Origin: Acidobacteriaceae bacterium
Lineage (GTDB): Bacteria > Acidobacteriota > Terriglobia > Bryobacterales > Bryobacteraceae
Assembly: GCA_019245255.1 (NCBI GenBank)
Contig: JAFARV010000483.1
Coordinates: forward strand, 1 to 7,561
Reading direction: 5' to 3'
Length of the DNA stretch: 7,561 bases
The position numbers were made by a program, and so were the translations under genes. This document shows, piece by piece, positions 1-6,061 of the stretch. Position 1 is the stretch's first letter. Each line of letters opens with the position of its first letter. Below the pieces are notes generated by a model. That model was not told the DNA's origin. It made no database searches and saw only the letters and a program-made list of their open reading frames with translations.

Positions 1-3
1 GCC

Positions 4-867
4 TCAATCCTGGTGCGCACCGTCGGGAGCGTCGGGGCAAAACACAGATCGATATTCAACCAAAGAGCCGCCGCCGACCGCAGCCCCATTGCTCAGGTAT
101 ATGCCGCCATCGGAAGTGCTGCGACGATCAACTAAACCGCCGATCGATCGCGATTCCATCGAACCCGGCGCAACAAACGAACCACGCTCGATCAGCAGGA
201 CGCGTTTCCCGCCCCGCCGGAGCTCATGGGCGAGCACCGATCCCGCGGGTCCACTACCGACGACGAGATAGTCAATCAGGGTGCCGTCTATCGACCCGAT
301 TTCATGATTGGCCGCGTCGTACCGAAATCTCGTCGGAGGCAAATGAAACGAATTCCGCTCAAGGTAAGATGCTGGAGCGAAGAGATTCAGGTTAACCTTC
401 GCGAGCGATTCCTGCAAAATGCTGTAAGCTGTGCCCACATAGAAGTTCCGCACAGTCATCGCGAGGCGGCGCGCTTCGTTATCCGGACAGCTTTGCAGCA
501 TATCAATGACTCTTTGGCGTTCCGGCCCTAAGAGTTCCGCAAACTCGTATTTATTCCGCAACGCGAGATATGTTTGTAAACCGCACATCGACCCGAAACT
601 CCGCAGGTCTGAAAACGGTGCGACCAAACGGCGGAATTCAGGTGATGCCGCGGACGAGTTCCACACTTGATCGCGCGCGGCAATTAATAACTGCTCGTCA
701 TATGTGTTCGCACCAAGCTCATCAATTGGCAAGAAGGAGGCAAATAGGGCATTATGCGTGCTCCGACGAAGCTCGTCCTCGGTCGTGCCTCTCGCAAACG
801 GGTATGCAAGGACCGACGCTATGACTAAAGTCGAAGCGCCAACTGAGGCGATGTGTTTTGCTGCCAT
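4..867 (-). CDS. GMC-family FAD oxidoreductase, N-terminal part, frameshifted at the window edge
   Basis: GMC enzymes oxidise alcohols, sugars or sterols with bound FAD. The frame gives 287 aa, about half of a typical 500-plus aa enzyme, and ends in TGA. Residues 6-24 are hydrophobic after Lys4, ending near AYPFARG, which suggests a signal peptide or anchor and an envelope location. Residues 30-180 are a helical N-terminal region of the kind that precedes the FAD domain in long-chain alcohol oxidase-like and membrane GMC enzymes; I cannot name its partner. The FAD-binding Rossmann motif is clear: DYLVVGSGPAGSVLAHELRR with Gly204, Gly206 and Gly209, then VLLIERG with Glu227. SNGAAVGGGSLVEYRSVF (259-276) resembles the first GMC signature, with Glu271 where Asn is common. 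After residue 276 the frame is probably wrong: the alternative frame is open to the window edge and family-like. There is no Shine-Dalgarno; the ATG follows the HEAT-like gene by 21 nt. Confidence 0.75.
   Translation of the reverse strand: MAAKHIASVGASTLVIASVLAYPFARGTTEDELRRSTHNALFASFLPIDELGANTYDEQLLIAARDQVWNSSAASPEFRRLVAPFSDLRSFGSMCGLQTYLALRNKYEFAELLGPERQRVIDMLQSCPDNEARRLAMTVRNFYVGTAYSILQESLAKVNLNLFAPASYLERNSFHLPPTRFRYDAANHEIGSIDGTLIDYLVVGSGPAGSVLAHELRRGGKRVLLIERGSFVAPGSMESRSIGGLVDRRSTSDGGIYLSNGAAVGGGSLVEYRSVFCPDAPDGAHQD
39..42 (-). other. probable +1 frameshift site in the GMC gene
   Basis: The minus strand reads GTG TTTT GCC CCG ACG CTC. With all four T bases the protein continues FCPDAPDGAHQD and stops at 4-6. 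With three, it continues FAPTLPTVRTRIE and stays open to the window edge. FAPTLP-type sequence right after the GGGSLV segment is what GMC proteins of this kind usually show. The extra base may be a real mutation, an assembly error in a short homopolymer, or, less likely, a programmed shift. Confidence 0.65.
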
Positions 868-888
868 GGGAGCGTTTTATGAACGCGT

Positions 889-2289
889 TCAGTCCTCTTC
901 CTGCGCGAAGAAAGGCTCTTTGCCGGCCAGCATCAGGCGTTCGTCGAGCGCGGCTTTCACCAGTTCTTCTTCCATTTCCGACAAGCCCTGCGCTTCCTTC
1001 TCAATGCGCGAGAGCAGTGCCTTCATGCGGCCCTTGGATACCTCTGCAGGCGTGGCCAAGGCGTACGCGAATAAGGCATCCGCGCGCAACTCCTCGTCCG
1101 TAAATAGCTTTCGGAGCTTCTCGAGCTCGCTTTTGATGCCGTAGTATCCGACTCCCCACACAGCTGAGCGGCGCACTTCACGCTCAGCATCGGTCAGATG
1201 CTTTGGGAAATACTCGCGGAAGCTGGGGTGAACGGACCGCCACATCGCCTCCAGCGCCTTGGCTCGTCCTTCGGGCACTCGGTAGAGCGCCTCGATGGCG
1301 GCGCGCACCTCGTTGCGGTCCGCTTCACTCGCCAAACCCACCAGAAGTCCACCTCGTTCTTCGACAGGCATCTCGGATCTTCGAAGCGCCGTCAACATCG
1401 CCTCTAATACCTGGCTGTTTTCGGTCGCCGTAGTAAGTGCTTCCCAAGCGCGGGCGCGCACCCTGGCCGATTCGTCGCGCTCTGCAACCGAGAGCAGACG
1501 CGAGCGCTGTCCCTCAGTAAGGTCGCGATTGAAGAACGAATTGGCCGCTGCCGCACGCACGGCCTCCACGCCATTTTCGAGCAGGTCGAGGCGCTCGTCA
1601 TCGTCGAGCAGGTCGATGGGAATATCGGCGGTCTCCGGGTACTCCTGCCAGATGTCGAACGGTTGGTCAAGAGAAGGCTCGGGGATCCCGGATGAAGCCA
1701 ACAGTTGCTCGCGCACGGAGCGCACCTCTTTCGCTAGTGCGTCGTCTGAGTCGCCGATCTGCTGAAGTGCTGCGTCCAGTGCGGGGACAGCCGCCGGATC
1801 GCCATAGATGCTGACCAGAAGCAGCGTGTCGGATAAATCGAAATCGAGACGGTCCTTGAGGATTTTCAGAATTCGATCGTCGCGAATTCTCAAATTTGCG
1901 AGGATGAACGCGACTTCTCCGCTTTCGGATTCGTCGAGGCGATCATACAACGCGAGTAGGGGCTCGAGGGCGGGCGTGCCAACCTCAACCAGAGTCTCAA
2001 CGGCCTCGTCCGGAACGTTTTCCGGATCGTCCTCAATGTACCGGATGAGAAACGGCACGCCGTCAGCCGTTTTCCAATGCCTGAAGAACGAGTTCAGTTC
2101 GGGCGCGAGGTCAATCCTGTCTTCTTCGCGGTCGCGGCCGGCGAACTCCAATACCGCTTTTCTGCCTTCTTCGCCGCGATCGAGAATCGCGCGAATAAAC
2201 CGATGATCTACGCCAATGTGTCCCTTCGCCGCGGCGTTAATCATTTCCTGAGGCGAGTATTGATCGAGGTGATTGGGATCGAGAAACAT
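889..2289 (-). CDS. HEAT-repeat-like alpha-helical protein of unknown function
   Basis: A 466-aa, strongly acidic, apparently soluble protein with no signal peptide or membrane segment. I do not recognise a named family. The sequence reads as paired amphipathic helices of 30-40 residues, as in HEAT/ARM solenoids: about residues 93-175 (DEAVETLVEVGTPALEPLLA, then GEVAFILANLRIRDDRIL, then a DPAAVPALDAAL unit), 235-300 (ENGVEAVRAAAANSFF; ARVRARAWEALTTA) and 340-412 (REVRRSAVWGVGYYG; ELRADALFAYALA). An acidic, Pro-containing stretch at 203-232 (EYPETADIPIDLLDDDE) separates the two halves. No catalytic motif is visible, so a protein-binding scaffold is the likeliest role. I chose the ATG at 2289; a TTG at 2331 would add 14 residues. 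Neither has a Shine-Dalgarno. The TGA stop lies 21 nt before the GMC gene, so the two are probably co-transcribed. Confidence 0.8.
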   Translation of the reverse strand: MFLDPNHLDQYSPQEMINAAAKGHIGVDHRFIRAILDRGEEGRKAVLEFAGRDREEDRIDLAPELNSFFRHWKTADGVPFLIRYIEDDPENVPDEAVETLVEVGTPALEPLLALYDRLDESESGEVAFILANLRIRDDRILKILKDRLDFDLSDTLLLVSIYGDPAAVPALDAALQQIGDSDDALAKEVRSVREQLLASSGIPEPSLDQPFDIWQEYPETADIPIDLLDDDERLDLLENGVEAVRAAAANSFFNRDLTEGQRSRLLSVAERDESARVRARAWEALTTATENSQVLEAMLTALRRSEMPVEERGGLLVGLASEADRNEVRAAIEALYRVPEGRAKALEAMWRSVHPSFREYFPKHLTDAEREVRRSAVWGVGYYGIKSELEKLRKLFTDEELRADALFAYALATPAEVSKGRMKALLSRIEKEAQGLSEMEEELVKAALDERLMLAGKEPFFAQEED

Positions 2290-2375
2290 AGAAAAGTAAA
2301 AGGGGCGAGATCTATTAAGGAAGCCGCGCAAAACGGCTGCGCATCCGCGATGTTGCGCTACGATCTAACCCCTGA

Positions 2376-2381
2376 ATTGTA
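2376..2381 (-). promoter_or_regulatory. weak candidate -10 box upstream of the HEAT-like gene
   Basis: On the minus strand TACAAT lies 21 nt after the rplI stop and about 86 nt before the ATG at 2289. It matches five of six bases of the -10 consensus. Only a poor -35 (TAGTCG, three of six) sits 18 nt upstream. A GC stem-loop (AGCCG, 7-nt loop, CGGCT) at 2322-2338 lies between it and the gene, without a T-run, so it is not a clear terminator. The gap (2290-2402) holds no other gene that I can see. Confidence 0.22.
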
Positions 2382-2402
2382 CACGCCGTTCTGGCCGAGC
2401 GA

Positions 2403-2849
2403 CTACTGCTCGGGTTCGACGTTTACCGTGATGTCTGCCGAGACGTCGCGATGCAGGCGCAATGTGACCTTGTGCTCGCCCACAGTACGAATCGGGTCCT
2501 GTAGCTGAATCTTGCGGCGGTCGATGTGGAACTTCTGTGCTTCGAGAGCATCGGCAATGTCTTTGGCCGTAACGGAACCGAATAGCTGGTTGTTCTCGCC
2601 AACACGCTGGTGGAAGTTGAGCCTCACGTCTGCCAAAAGCCGTGCCAGGTCTTGAGCATCGGAGCCGGCTTTGGCTTCGCGGCGGACATAGGCTTCCCGT
2701 TCCTGTTCGACGATCTTCTTGTTAGCAGCGGTCGCAGCTACTGCGAGCTTCTTGGGAAGGAGGAAATTACGCGCGTATCCATCGGCGACCTTCACCACGG
2801 CGCCTCGGGTACCCACTTTTTCAACATCTTCGCGGAGAATGACTTCCAT
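2403..2849 (-). CDS. rplI: 50S ribosomal protein bL9
   Basis: Large-subunit protein that binds 23S rRNA near the L1 stalk and extends out of the subunit; it is linked to reading-frame fidelity. The 148-aa product has normal length. The N-terminal RNA-binding domain starts MEVILREDVEKVGTRGAVVK and carries the family signature GTRGAVVKVADGYARNFLLP at 13-32. A charged helix near 40-75 forms the linker, followed by the C-terminal domain with NNQLFGSVTAKDIADAL at 86-102. The start is fixed by AGGAGG 5 nt upstream. rplI is in the same frame as rpsR, parted only by TAG TAG GAG GAA ACG. The stop is TAG. In many bacteria dnaB follows rplI; here it does not. Confidence 0.96.
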   Translation of the reverse strand: MEVILREDVEKVGTRGAVVKVADGYARNFLLPKKLAVAATAANKKIVEQEREAYVRREAKAGSDAQDLARLLADVRLNFHQRVGENNQLFGSVTAKDIADALEAQKFHIDRRKIQLQDPIRTVGEHKVTLRLHRDVSADITVNVEPEQ

Positions 2850-2854
2850 CGTTT

Positions 2855-2860
2855 CCTCCT
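2855..2860 (-). promoter_or_regulatory. perfect Shine-Dalgarno of rplI
   Basis: AGGAGG lies 5 nt upstream of the rplI ATG and begins two bases after the rpsR TAG. It is the strongest ribosome-binding site in the window, where several other genes (apt, ispE, prs, the HEAT-like gene, the GMC gene) have none that can be recognised. It fixes the rplI start. Confidence 0.85.
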
Positions 2861-2861
2861 A

Positions 2862-3164
2862 CTACACCTTCGAAGCGAACGGGACCAGCGCGATGTTGCG
2901 CGCCTGTTTGATCGCTTCAGTCAAGCGCTTCTGATGCGGCGTGCAAACGCCGGAAATTCGGCGGGGTGTAATCTTACCGCGCTCCGAGATAAAGCTCTGG
3001 AGGAGCTTCACGTCTTTGTAGTTGATGTCGTCGACCTTGTCGACACAGAAACGGCATACCTTCTTGCGCCGGAAATACTGCTTCTTCCCGGTTGCGATTG
3101 CTTTATCACCACCAGTAGGCCGCTGCGAGGCCGCAATCGGGCGGCCACCCTTTTGTTCTGGCAT
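2862..3164 (-). CDS. rpsR: 30S ribosomal protein bS18, zinc-ribbon type
   Basis: Small-subunit platform protein that pairs with S6. The 100-aa product holds the conserved S18 core: KKQYFRRKKVCRFC at 27-40, INYKDVKLLQSFISERGKI at 47-65, and TPRRISGVCTPHQKRLTEAIKQAR from 66. Cys37, Cys40, Cys74 and His77 form a CxxC...CxxH set, so this looks like the zinc-binding (C+) form; the metal is inferred from the residues. The first 26 residues are a flexible Gly/Lys-rich lead. I chose the ATG at 3164 because an AAGGA lies 9 nt upstream (3174-3178) and the length is right. The open frame continues upstream into rpsF, to about 3233, but that part does not look like S18. The stop is TAG, followed directly by a second in-frame TAG. 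Confidence 0.95.
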   Translation of the reverse strand: MPEQKGGRPIAASQRPTGGDKAIATGKKQYFRRKKVCRFCVDKVDDINYKDVKLLQSFISERGKITPRRISGVCTPHQKRLTEAIKQARNIALVPFASKV

Positions 3165-3195
3165 AACGATTTTTCCTTTTGCTCCTTTCCGGTGA

Positions 3196-3663
3196 CTACT
3201 GGGCTCTCTCGGGAGCCGGCGCGCCGGGTGCAACAGGCGCCGGAGCTCCGGGAACCGGAGGAGCGGGCTGTGGCGGGGCCAGCGGCGACGCTACTGCCGG
3301 AGCCGATACGGGTGCGGGTGGTTTTCTGGCCGCGCGTTTCTCCCGTTGCTTCTTGCGTTTTTCGATCCGCTTCAGCTTCTCGTCGATCCGTACCGTAATG
3401 AACTTCAGCACCAGATCGGCTACCCGCAGACGCCGTTCAATTTCCTTTACCGTTTCCGGTTTGGCTGAAAACTGAAGCAGAATGTAATGTCCCTCATTGA
3501 ACTTCAGCAGACGGTAGGCGAGTTTGCGAACGCCCCACTTTTCTGTCTTCTCCATCGTGCCACCCTGTTGGGCGACTACGTTTTTCAATTGTTCGATCAG
3601 CGGATCCAACTCTTCGTCAGTGGCATCCGGCCGTACGATGAACAATTCCTCGTAGATTCTCAT
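3196..3663 (-). CDS. rpsF: 30S ribosomal protein bS6
   Basis: Small-subunit protein that binds 16S rRNA as a partner of S18, encoded next. Residues 1-97 form the ferredoxin-like S6 fold: MRIYEELFIVRPDATDEEL at the start, QGGTMEKTEKWGVRKLAYRL near 33-52, a GHYILLQFSA strand at 58-67, and RRLRVADLVLKFITVRID near 77-94. Residues 95-114 form a strongly basic Lys/Arg segment. Residues 115-152 are a Pro/Ala-rich tail with PGAPAP twice (138-143 and 146-151). At 155 aa it is longer than most S6 proteins (about 95-135). The ATG overlaps the pth stop as ATGA and GAGGAAC lies just upstream. No ssb or priB gene separates it from rpsR, unlike many bacteria. The stop is TAG. Confidence 0.95.
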   Translation of the reverse strand: MRIYEELFIVRPDATDEELDPLIEQLKNVVAQQGGTMEKTEKWGVRKLAYRLLKFNEGHYILLQFSAKPETVKEIERRLRVADLVLKFITVRIDEKLKRIEKRKKQREKRAARKPPAPVSAPAVASPLAPPQPAPPVPGAPAPVAPGAPAPERAQ

Positions 3664-4280
3664 TGTTCCTCTTCTTGTATGCCTCGAGCGCGGCGATTAA
3701 ATTTCGCCATGGCCCTATCGGCGCCTTCGGCAACGATGGACTCGACGGCATCCGCGGTATAGGAGACCACCTCATCCACGTCTACTTTCATCTCGCGCCG
3801 AAACGGAGCGAGAACGTACTCCGCCGCGTCTTCCGTCAAGTCTTCCGGGCGTATACCCACCCGGACTCGAGTGAACACTGTGGTGTTCAACGCAGCGATA
3901 ATCGACTTGACACCGTTGTGTCCAGCCGCCGAGCCGTTCTTCTTGATCCGCAGCGCGGTCCAAGGCAGATCGAGCTCGTCATAAACCACAATAAGGTCTT
4001 CGTTGGTCAGCTTGCGATACCGAAGCACCGCACCGACCGCCTGACCGGAATTGTTCATGAATGTCTGAGGCTTGACGAGGAGAACGGGCGAGGTCGCCAT
4101 CCGCCCGCTTCCCGCCACCGAATTCCCTTCACCTTTGCTCAGATGAACGGAATATCGTCGGGCCAATTCATCGACCACCATAAAGCCGATGTTGTGCGGC
4201 GTCTCCTGATAACGGATACCGGGATTGCCCAGCCCGGCGATGCACCGCAGCCGGGGCAAATTACCCGAGGCCTCAGACAT
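3660..4280 (-). CDS. pth: peptidyl-tRNA hydrolase
   Basis: Cleaves the ester bond of peptidyl-tRNA that drops off ribosomes, returning free tRNA in the cytoplasm. The 206-aa product fits the family (about 185-210). Seen: AGLGNPGIRYQETPHNIGF near residues 15-33, with the expected active-site Asn19 and catalytic His29; KPQTFMNNSG at 70-79 with Asn76; VVYDELDLP at 98-106 with Asp101; and SAAGHNGVKSI at 117-127 with Asn122. These match the E. coli N10, H20, N68, D93 and N114 positions by motif. The protein opens with an 11-residue lead before the first beta strand and ends in an acidic QEEEQ. The start lies 9 nt after the rplY stop with no clear Shine-Dalgarno. Its TGA overlaps the rpsF ATG as ATGA, which indicates coupling with the downstream ribosomal genes. 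Confidence 0.96.
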   Translation of the reverse strand: MSEASGNLPRLRCIAGLGNPGIRYQETPHNIGFMVVDELARRYSVHLSKGEGNSVAGSGRMATSPVLLVKPQTFMNNSGQAVGAVLRYRKLTNEDLIVVYDELDLPWTALRIKKNGSAAGHNGVKSIIAALNTTVFTRVRVGIRPEDLTEDAAEYVLAPFRREMKVDVDEVVSYTADAVESIVAEGADRAMAKFNRRARGIQEEEQ

Positions 4281-4289
4281 TCAGAAGAA

Positions 4290-4982
4290 CTACTTCTTCT
4301 TAGGCGGAGCGGCTGTCTCTCCGCCCTCAGCTTCCTTCTTGCCCTTCTTGATAACTTCGGGTTCACCGGCAGCGCCCGTGGCGGCCTCACCGCCCGTTGC
4401 AGCCGTCGGGGTCTCCTCGGCACGTAGCGAAACGACGTGCGAAATCACAGCATCCGCGGGGCTCAAGAGCTTCATCGACCCAGCCAGCGGAATCTCACTG
4501 GCACGCACGCTCTGACCGATCAATAATTCCGCCACATCGACCGTAAATTGCTCAGGAATATCGTCCGGCAGGCACTCGATTTCGATCTCACGAGTTACGA
4601 TTTCATGGATGCCGCCCTGCACCTTCACGCCCTTGGGGTCTCCCTGTGCCACAACCGGCACCTTTACGGCAATGCGCTTGGTGAGATCGATGCGTTTGAA
4701 ATCGGCGTGGAGCAATGAATCCTTAACGGGATCAAACTGCCAATCGACGATCATGACGGGAGTGTTCTCTTTACCCGTGACAGCAAGATTGAAGATCGTG
4801 TTGTGACCCGTCTTGCTGTTCAGGATGCGAGTCAGCTCCTTCGGGCTGACCGCAACCGGTTCGGGACCCCCCGGCCCCCCGTAGACAACAGCCGGGACGG
4901 AACCCGCAAAACGTAGTCTGCGTGCCGCGTTCTTGCCGCGTTGGTCTCTTGTCTCCGCGGCGATTGTAATATCCTTCCTCAT
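4290..4982 (-). CDS. rplY: 50S ribosomal protein bL25, Ctc (TL5) form
   Basis: Binds 5S rRNA in the central protuberance of the large subunit. The 230-aa product is the long Ctc/TL5 type rather than the roughly 95-aa E. coli L25. Residues 1-97 form the 5S-binding L25 domain (RDQRGKNAARRLRFAGSVPA near 12-31, VVYGG at 32-36, LLHADFKRID at 90-99). Residues 100-187 match the beta-rich TL5 C-terminal domain (VVAQGDPKGVKVQGGI, EIECLPDDIPEQFTVDVA, LLSPADAVI). From about 188 the tail is low-complexity Ala/Gly/Thr/Glu ending PPKKK and is probably disordered. The ATG has a good Shine-Dalgarno, GAGGTG, 5 nt upstream. The stop is TAG, followed in the same frame by TGA before the pth ATG 9 nt on. The rplY-pth pairing is common in bacteria. 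Confidence 0.95.
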   Translation of the reverse strand: MRKDITIAAETRDQRGKNAARRLRFAGSVPAVVYGGPGGPEPVAVSPKELTRILNSKTGHNTIFNLAVTGKENTPVMIVDWQFDPVKDSLLHADFKRIDLTKRIAVKVPVVAQGDPKGVKVQGGIHEIVTREIEIECLPDDIPEQFTVDVAELLIGQSVRASEIPLAGSMKLLSPADAVISHVVSLRAEETPTAATGGEAATGAAGEPEVIKKGKKEAEGGETAAPPKKK

Positions 4983-5079
4983 TCCTTCACCTCATCGCCA
5001 GGACGGCTGCCTGCCACTACTCACCGAGCAACCGGCCCCTGACTTGAATTACCGGCGCGTTTCGAGCCGGGCACTGCAC
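4983..5079 (-). promoter_or_regulatory. prs-rplY leader with Shine-Dalgarno and two small hairpins
   Basis: This 97-nt gap is the longest break inside the otherwise tight cluster. It ends in a good ribosome-binding site, GAGGTG at 4988-4993, 5 nt before the rplY ATG, which supports that start. Besides the inverted repeat at 5052-5070 it holds a second imperfect hairpin at 4997-5015 (CAGG/CCTG stem, 7-nt loop) just upstream of the Shine-Dalgarno. I could not find a convincing -35/-10 pair. It is the likeliest place in the cluster for a separate start or for leader control of the ribosomal protein genes, but this is inference from spacing. Confidence 0.4.
5052..5070 (-). other. 19-nt inverted repeat after prs
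   Basis: On the minus strand CCGGC-T-CG-AAA-CG-C-GCCGG can fold as a 5-bp GC stem, one mismatch, two more pairs and a 3-nt loop. It starts 10 nt after the prs stop codon. No T-run follows it (TAATTC comes next), so it does not look like a standard intrinsic terminator. It could be a weak attenuator, an RNA 3'-end stabiliser, or chance in GC-rich sequence. Confidence 0.3.
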
Positions 5080-6051
5080 CTACATAAACAACGTACTGAT
5101 CGATCCACCTTCGTGAATCGACCGGATTCCTCGCGCCAACAGCGACGCGATAGACATAACCCGAATTTTGCCGATCTTCGCAGCCTCGGGGTGGCACGGA
5201 ATAGAATCCGTTACCACCAGTTCGGTCAGCGGAGACTCCTTGATCCGTTCCAGTGCTGGTCCGGACAGAACCGCGTGACTCGCACAAGCCGCCACGCTCT
5301 TTGCTCCTGCTTCAAGCAACGCTTCAACACCCTTCACCAGGGTGCCCGCCGTATCGACCAGATCATCCACCATCAGGCAGTGCTTCCCGCGCACGTCGCC
5401 GATAATGTTCATCACTTCCGCCACATTCGCATCCGTGCGCCGCTTATCGATGATCGCCAAAGGTGCATGCAATCGCTTAGCGAAGCTTCGAGCGCGCTCC
5501 ACGCCGCCGGCGTCCGGCGACACAACAATCAGTTCCCCGCGCTGAAACCGGTTCTCGAAATGCTCGACCAGAACAGGCGCAGCAAAGAGATGGTCTACCG
5601 GGATATCGAAGAAACCCTGGATCTGAGCGGCGTGCAGGTCCACAGCTAAAACCCTGTTCGCGCCAGCCCTTTCGAGAAGACTTGCGACTAATTTCGCGGA
5701 AATCGGCATCCGCGGACGGTCCTTACGGTCCTGTCTCGCGTACCCATAATAGGGTATCACTGCCGTAATCCGCTCCGCACTGGCGCGCTTAAACGCATCG
5801 AGCATCAGAAGCAATTCGATCAGGTGTGTGTCGACGGGCGAACACGTCGGCTGAACGACAAAGACATCTGCGCCGCGAACGTTCTCCTGGATCTGAAGGT
5901 GGGTTTCGCCGTCGGCAAACTTCTGGATCATGGCGACGCCGACCGGGCATTCCAGATGGTCGCAAATGGCCTGCGTCAAGCCGGGGTTAGCCGTGCCGCT
6001 GAACACCTTGAAGTCAGTAAATAGCGCTCGTGCCGGTTTCGGTGCAGACAT
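5080..6051 (-). CDS. prs: ribose-phosphate pyrophosphokinase (PRPP synthetase)
   Basis: Transfers pyrophosphate from ATP to ribose 5-phosphate to make PRPP, the precursor for purines, pyrimidines, NAD, histidine and tryptophan. Seen, numbered from the ATG at 6051 (323 aa): KVFSGTANPGL near 15-25, FADGETHLQIQENVRG near 46-61, IPYYGYARQDRKDRPRMPI near 99-117, the family signature DLHAAQIQGFFDIPVD at 138-153, the flexible catalytic loop KRRTDANVAEV at 203-213, the PRPP/ribose-phosphate loop CLMVDDLVDTAGTL at 225-238, and the usual end GGSISTLFM. All fit the class I bacterial enzyme. A TTG at 6084 would extend the protein by 11 residues into the end of ispE; I prefer the ATG, although it has no good Shine-Dalgarno and may depend on ispE translation. 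The stop is TAG. Its product is the co-substrate of Apt encoded two genes upstream. Confidence 0.96.
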   Translation of the reverse strand: MSAPKPARALFTDFKVFSGTANPGLTQAICDHLECPVGVAMIQKFADGETHLQIQENVRGADVFVVQPTCSPVDTHLIELLLMLDAFKRASAERITAVIPYYGYARQDRKDRPRMPISAKLVASLLERAGANRVLAVDLHAAQIQGFFDIPVDHLFAAPVLVEHFENRFQRGELIVVSPDAGGVERARSFAKRLHAPLAIIDKRRTDANVAEVMNIIGDVRGKHCLMVDDLVDTAGTLVKGVEALLEAGAKSVAACASHAVLSGPALERIKESPLTELVVTDSIPCHPEAAKIGKIRVMSIASLLARGIRSIHEGGSISTLFM

Positions 6052-6061
6052 TTCAATCGTA

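Noticed and set aside
872..886. small inverted repeat GCGTT/AACGC between the HEAT-like and GMC genes
   Set aside because: Five pairs with a 5-nt loop and no T-run are within chance expectation.
2322..2338. stem-loop between rplI and the HEAT-like gene as a transcription terminator
   Set aside because: The stem is only 5 bp with a 7-nt loop and is not followed by a T-run; it may not end transcription.
3165..3233. upstream extension of rpsR into the end of rpsF
   Set aside because: The extra 23 residues do not resemble S18, while the ATG at 3164 has a Shine-Dalgarno and gives a normal length.
2610..3398. 262-codon plus-strand open frame across rplI, rpsR and part of rpsF
   Set aside because: It runs antisense through three ribosomal protein genes and shows no motif; it is a shadow frame.
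3663..4427. 254-codon open frame on the plus strand opposite pth and the end of rplY
   Set aside because: It is antisense to two clearly recognised genes, has no family resemblance and follows from GC-rich codon bias.
4983..5079. tRNA gene in the prs-rplY gap
   Set aside because: The length would allow one, but I could find no acceptor stem pairing, anticodon arm or T-loop GTTCRANNC element in the right order.
4933..5649. 238-codon plus-strand open frame opposite prs
   Set aside because: His/Arg-rich translation with no domain, wholly antisense to prs and its leader.
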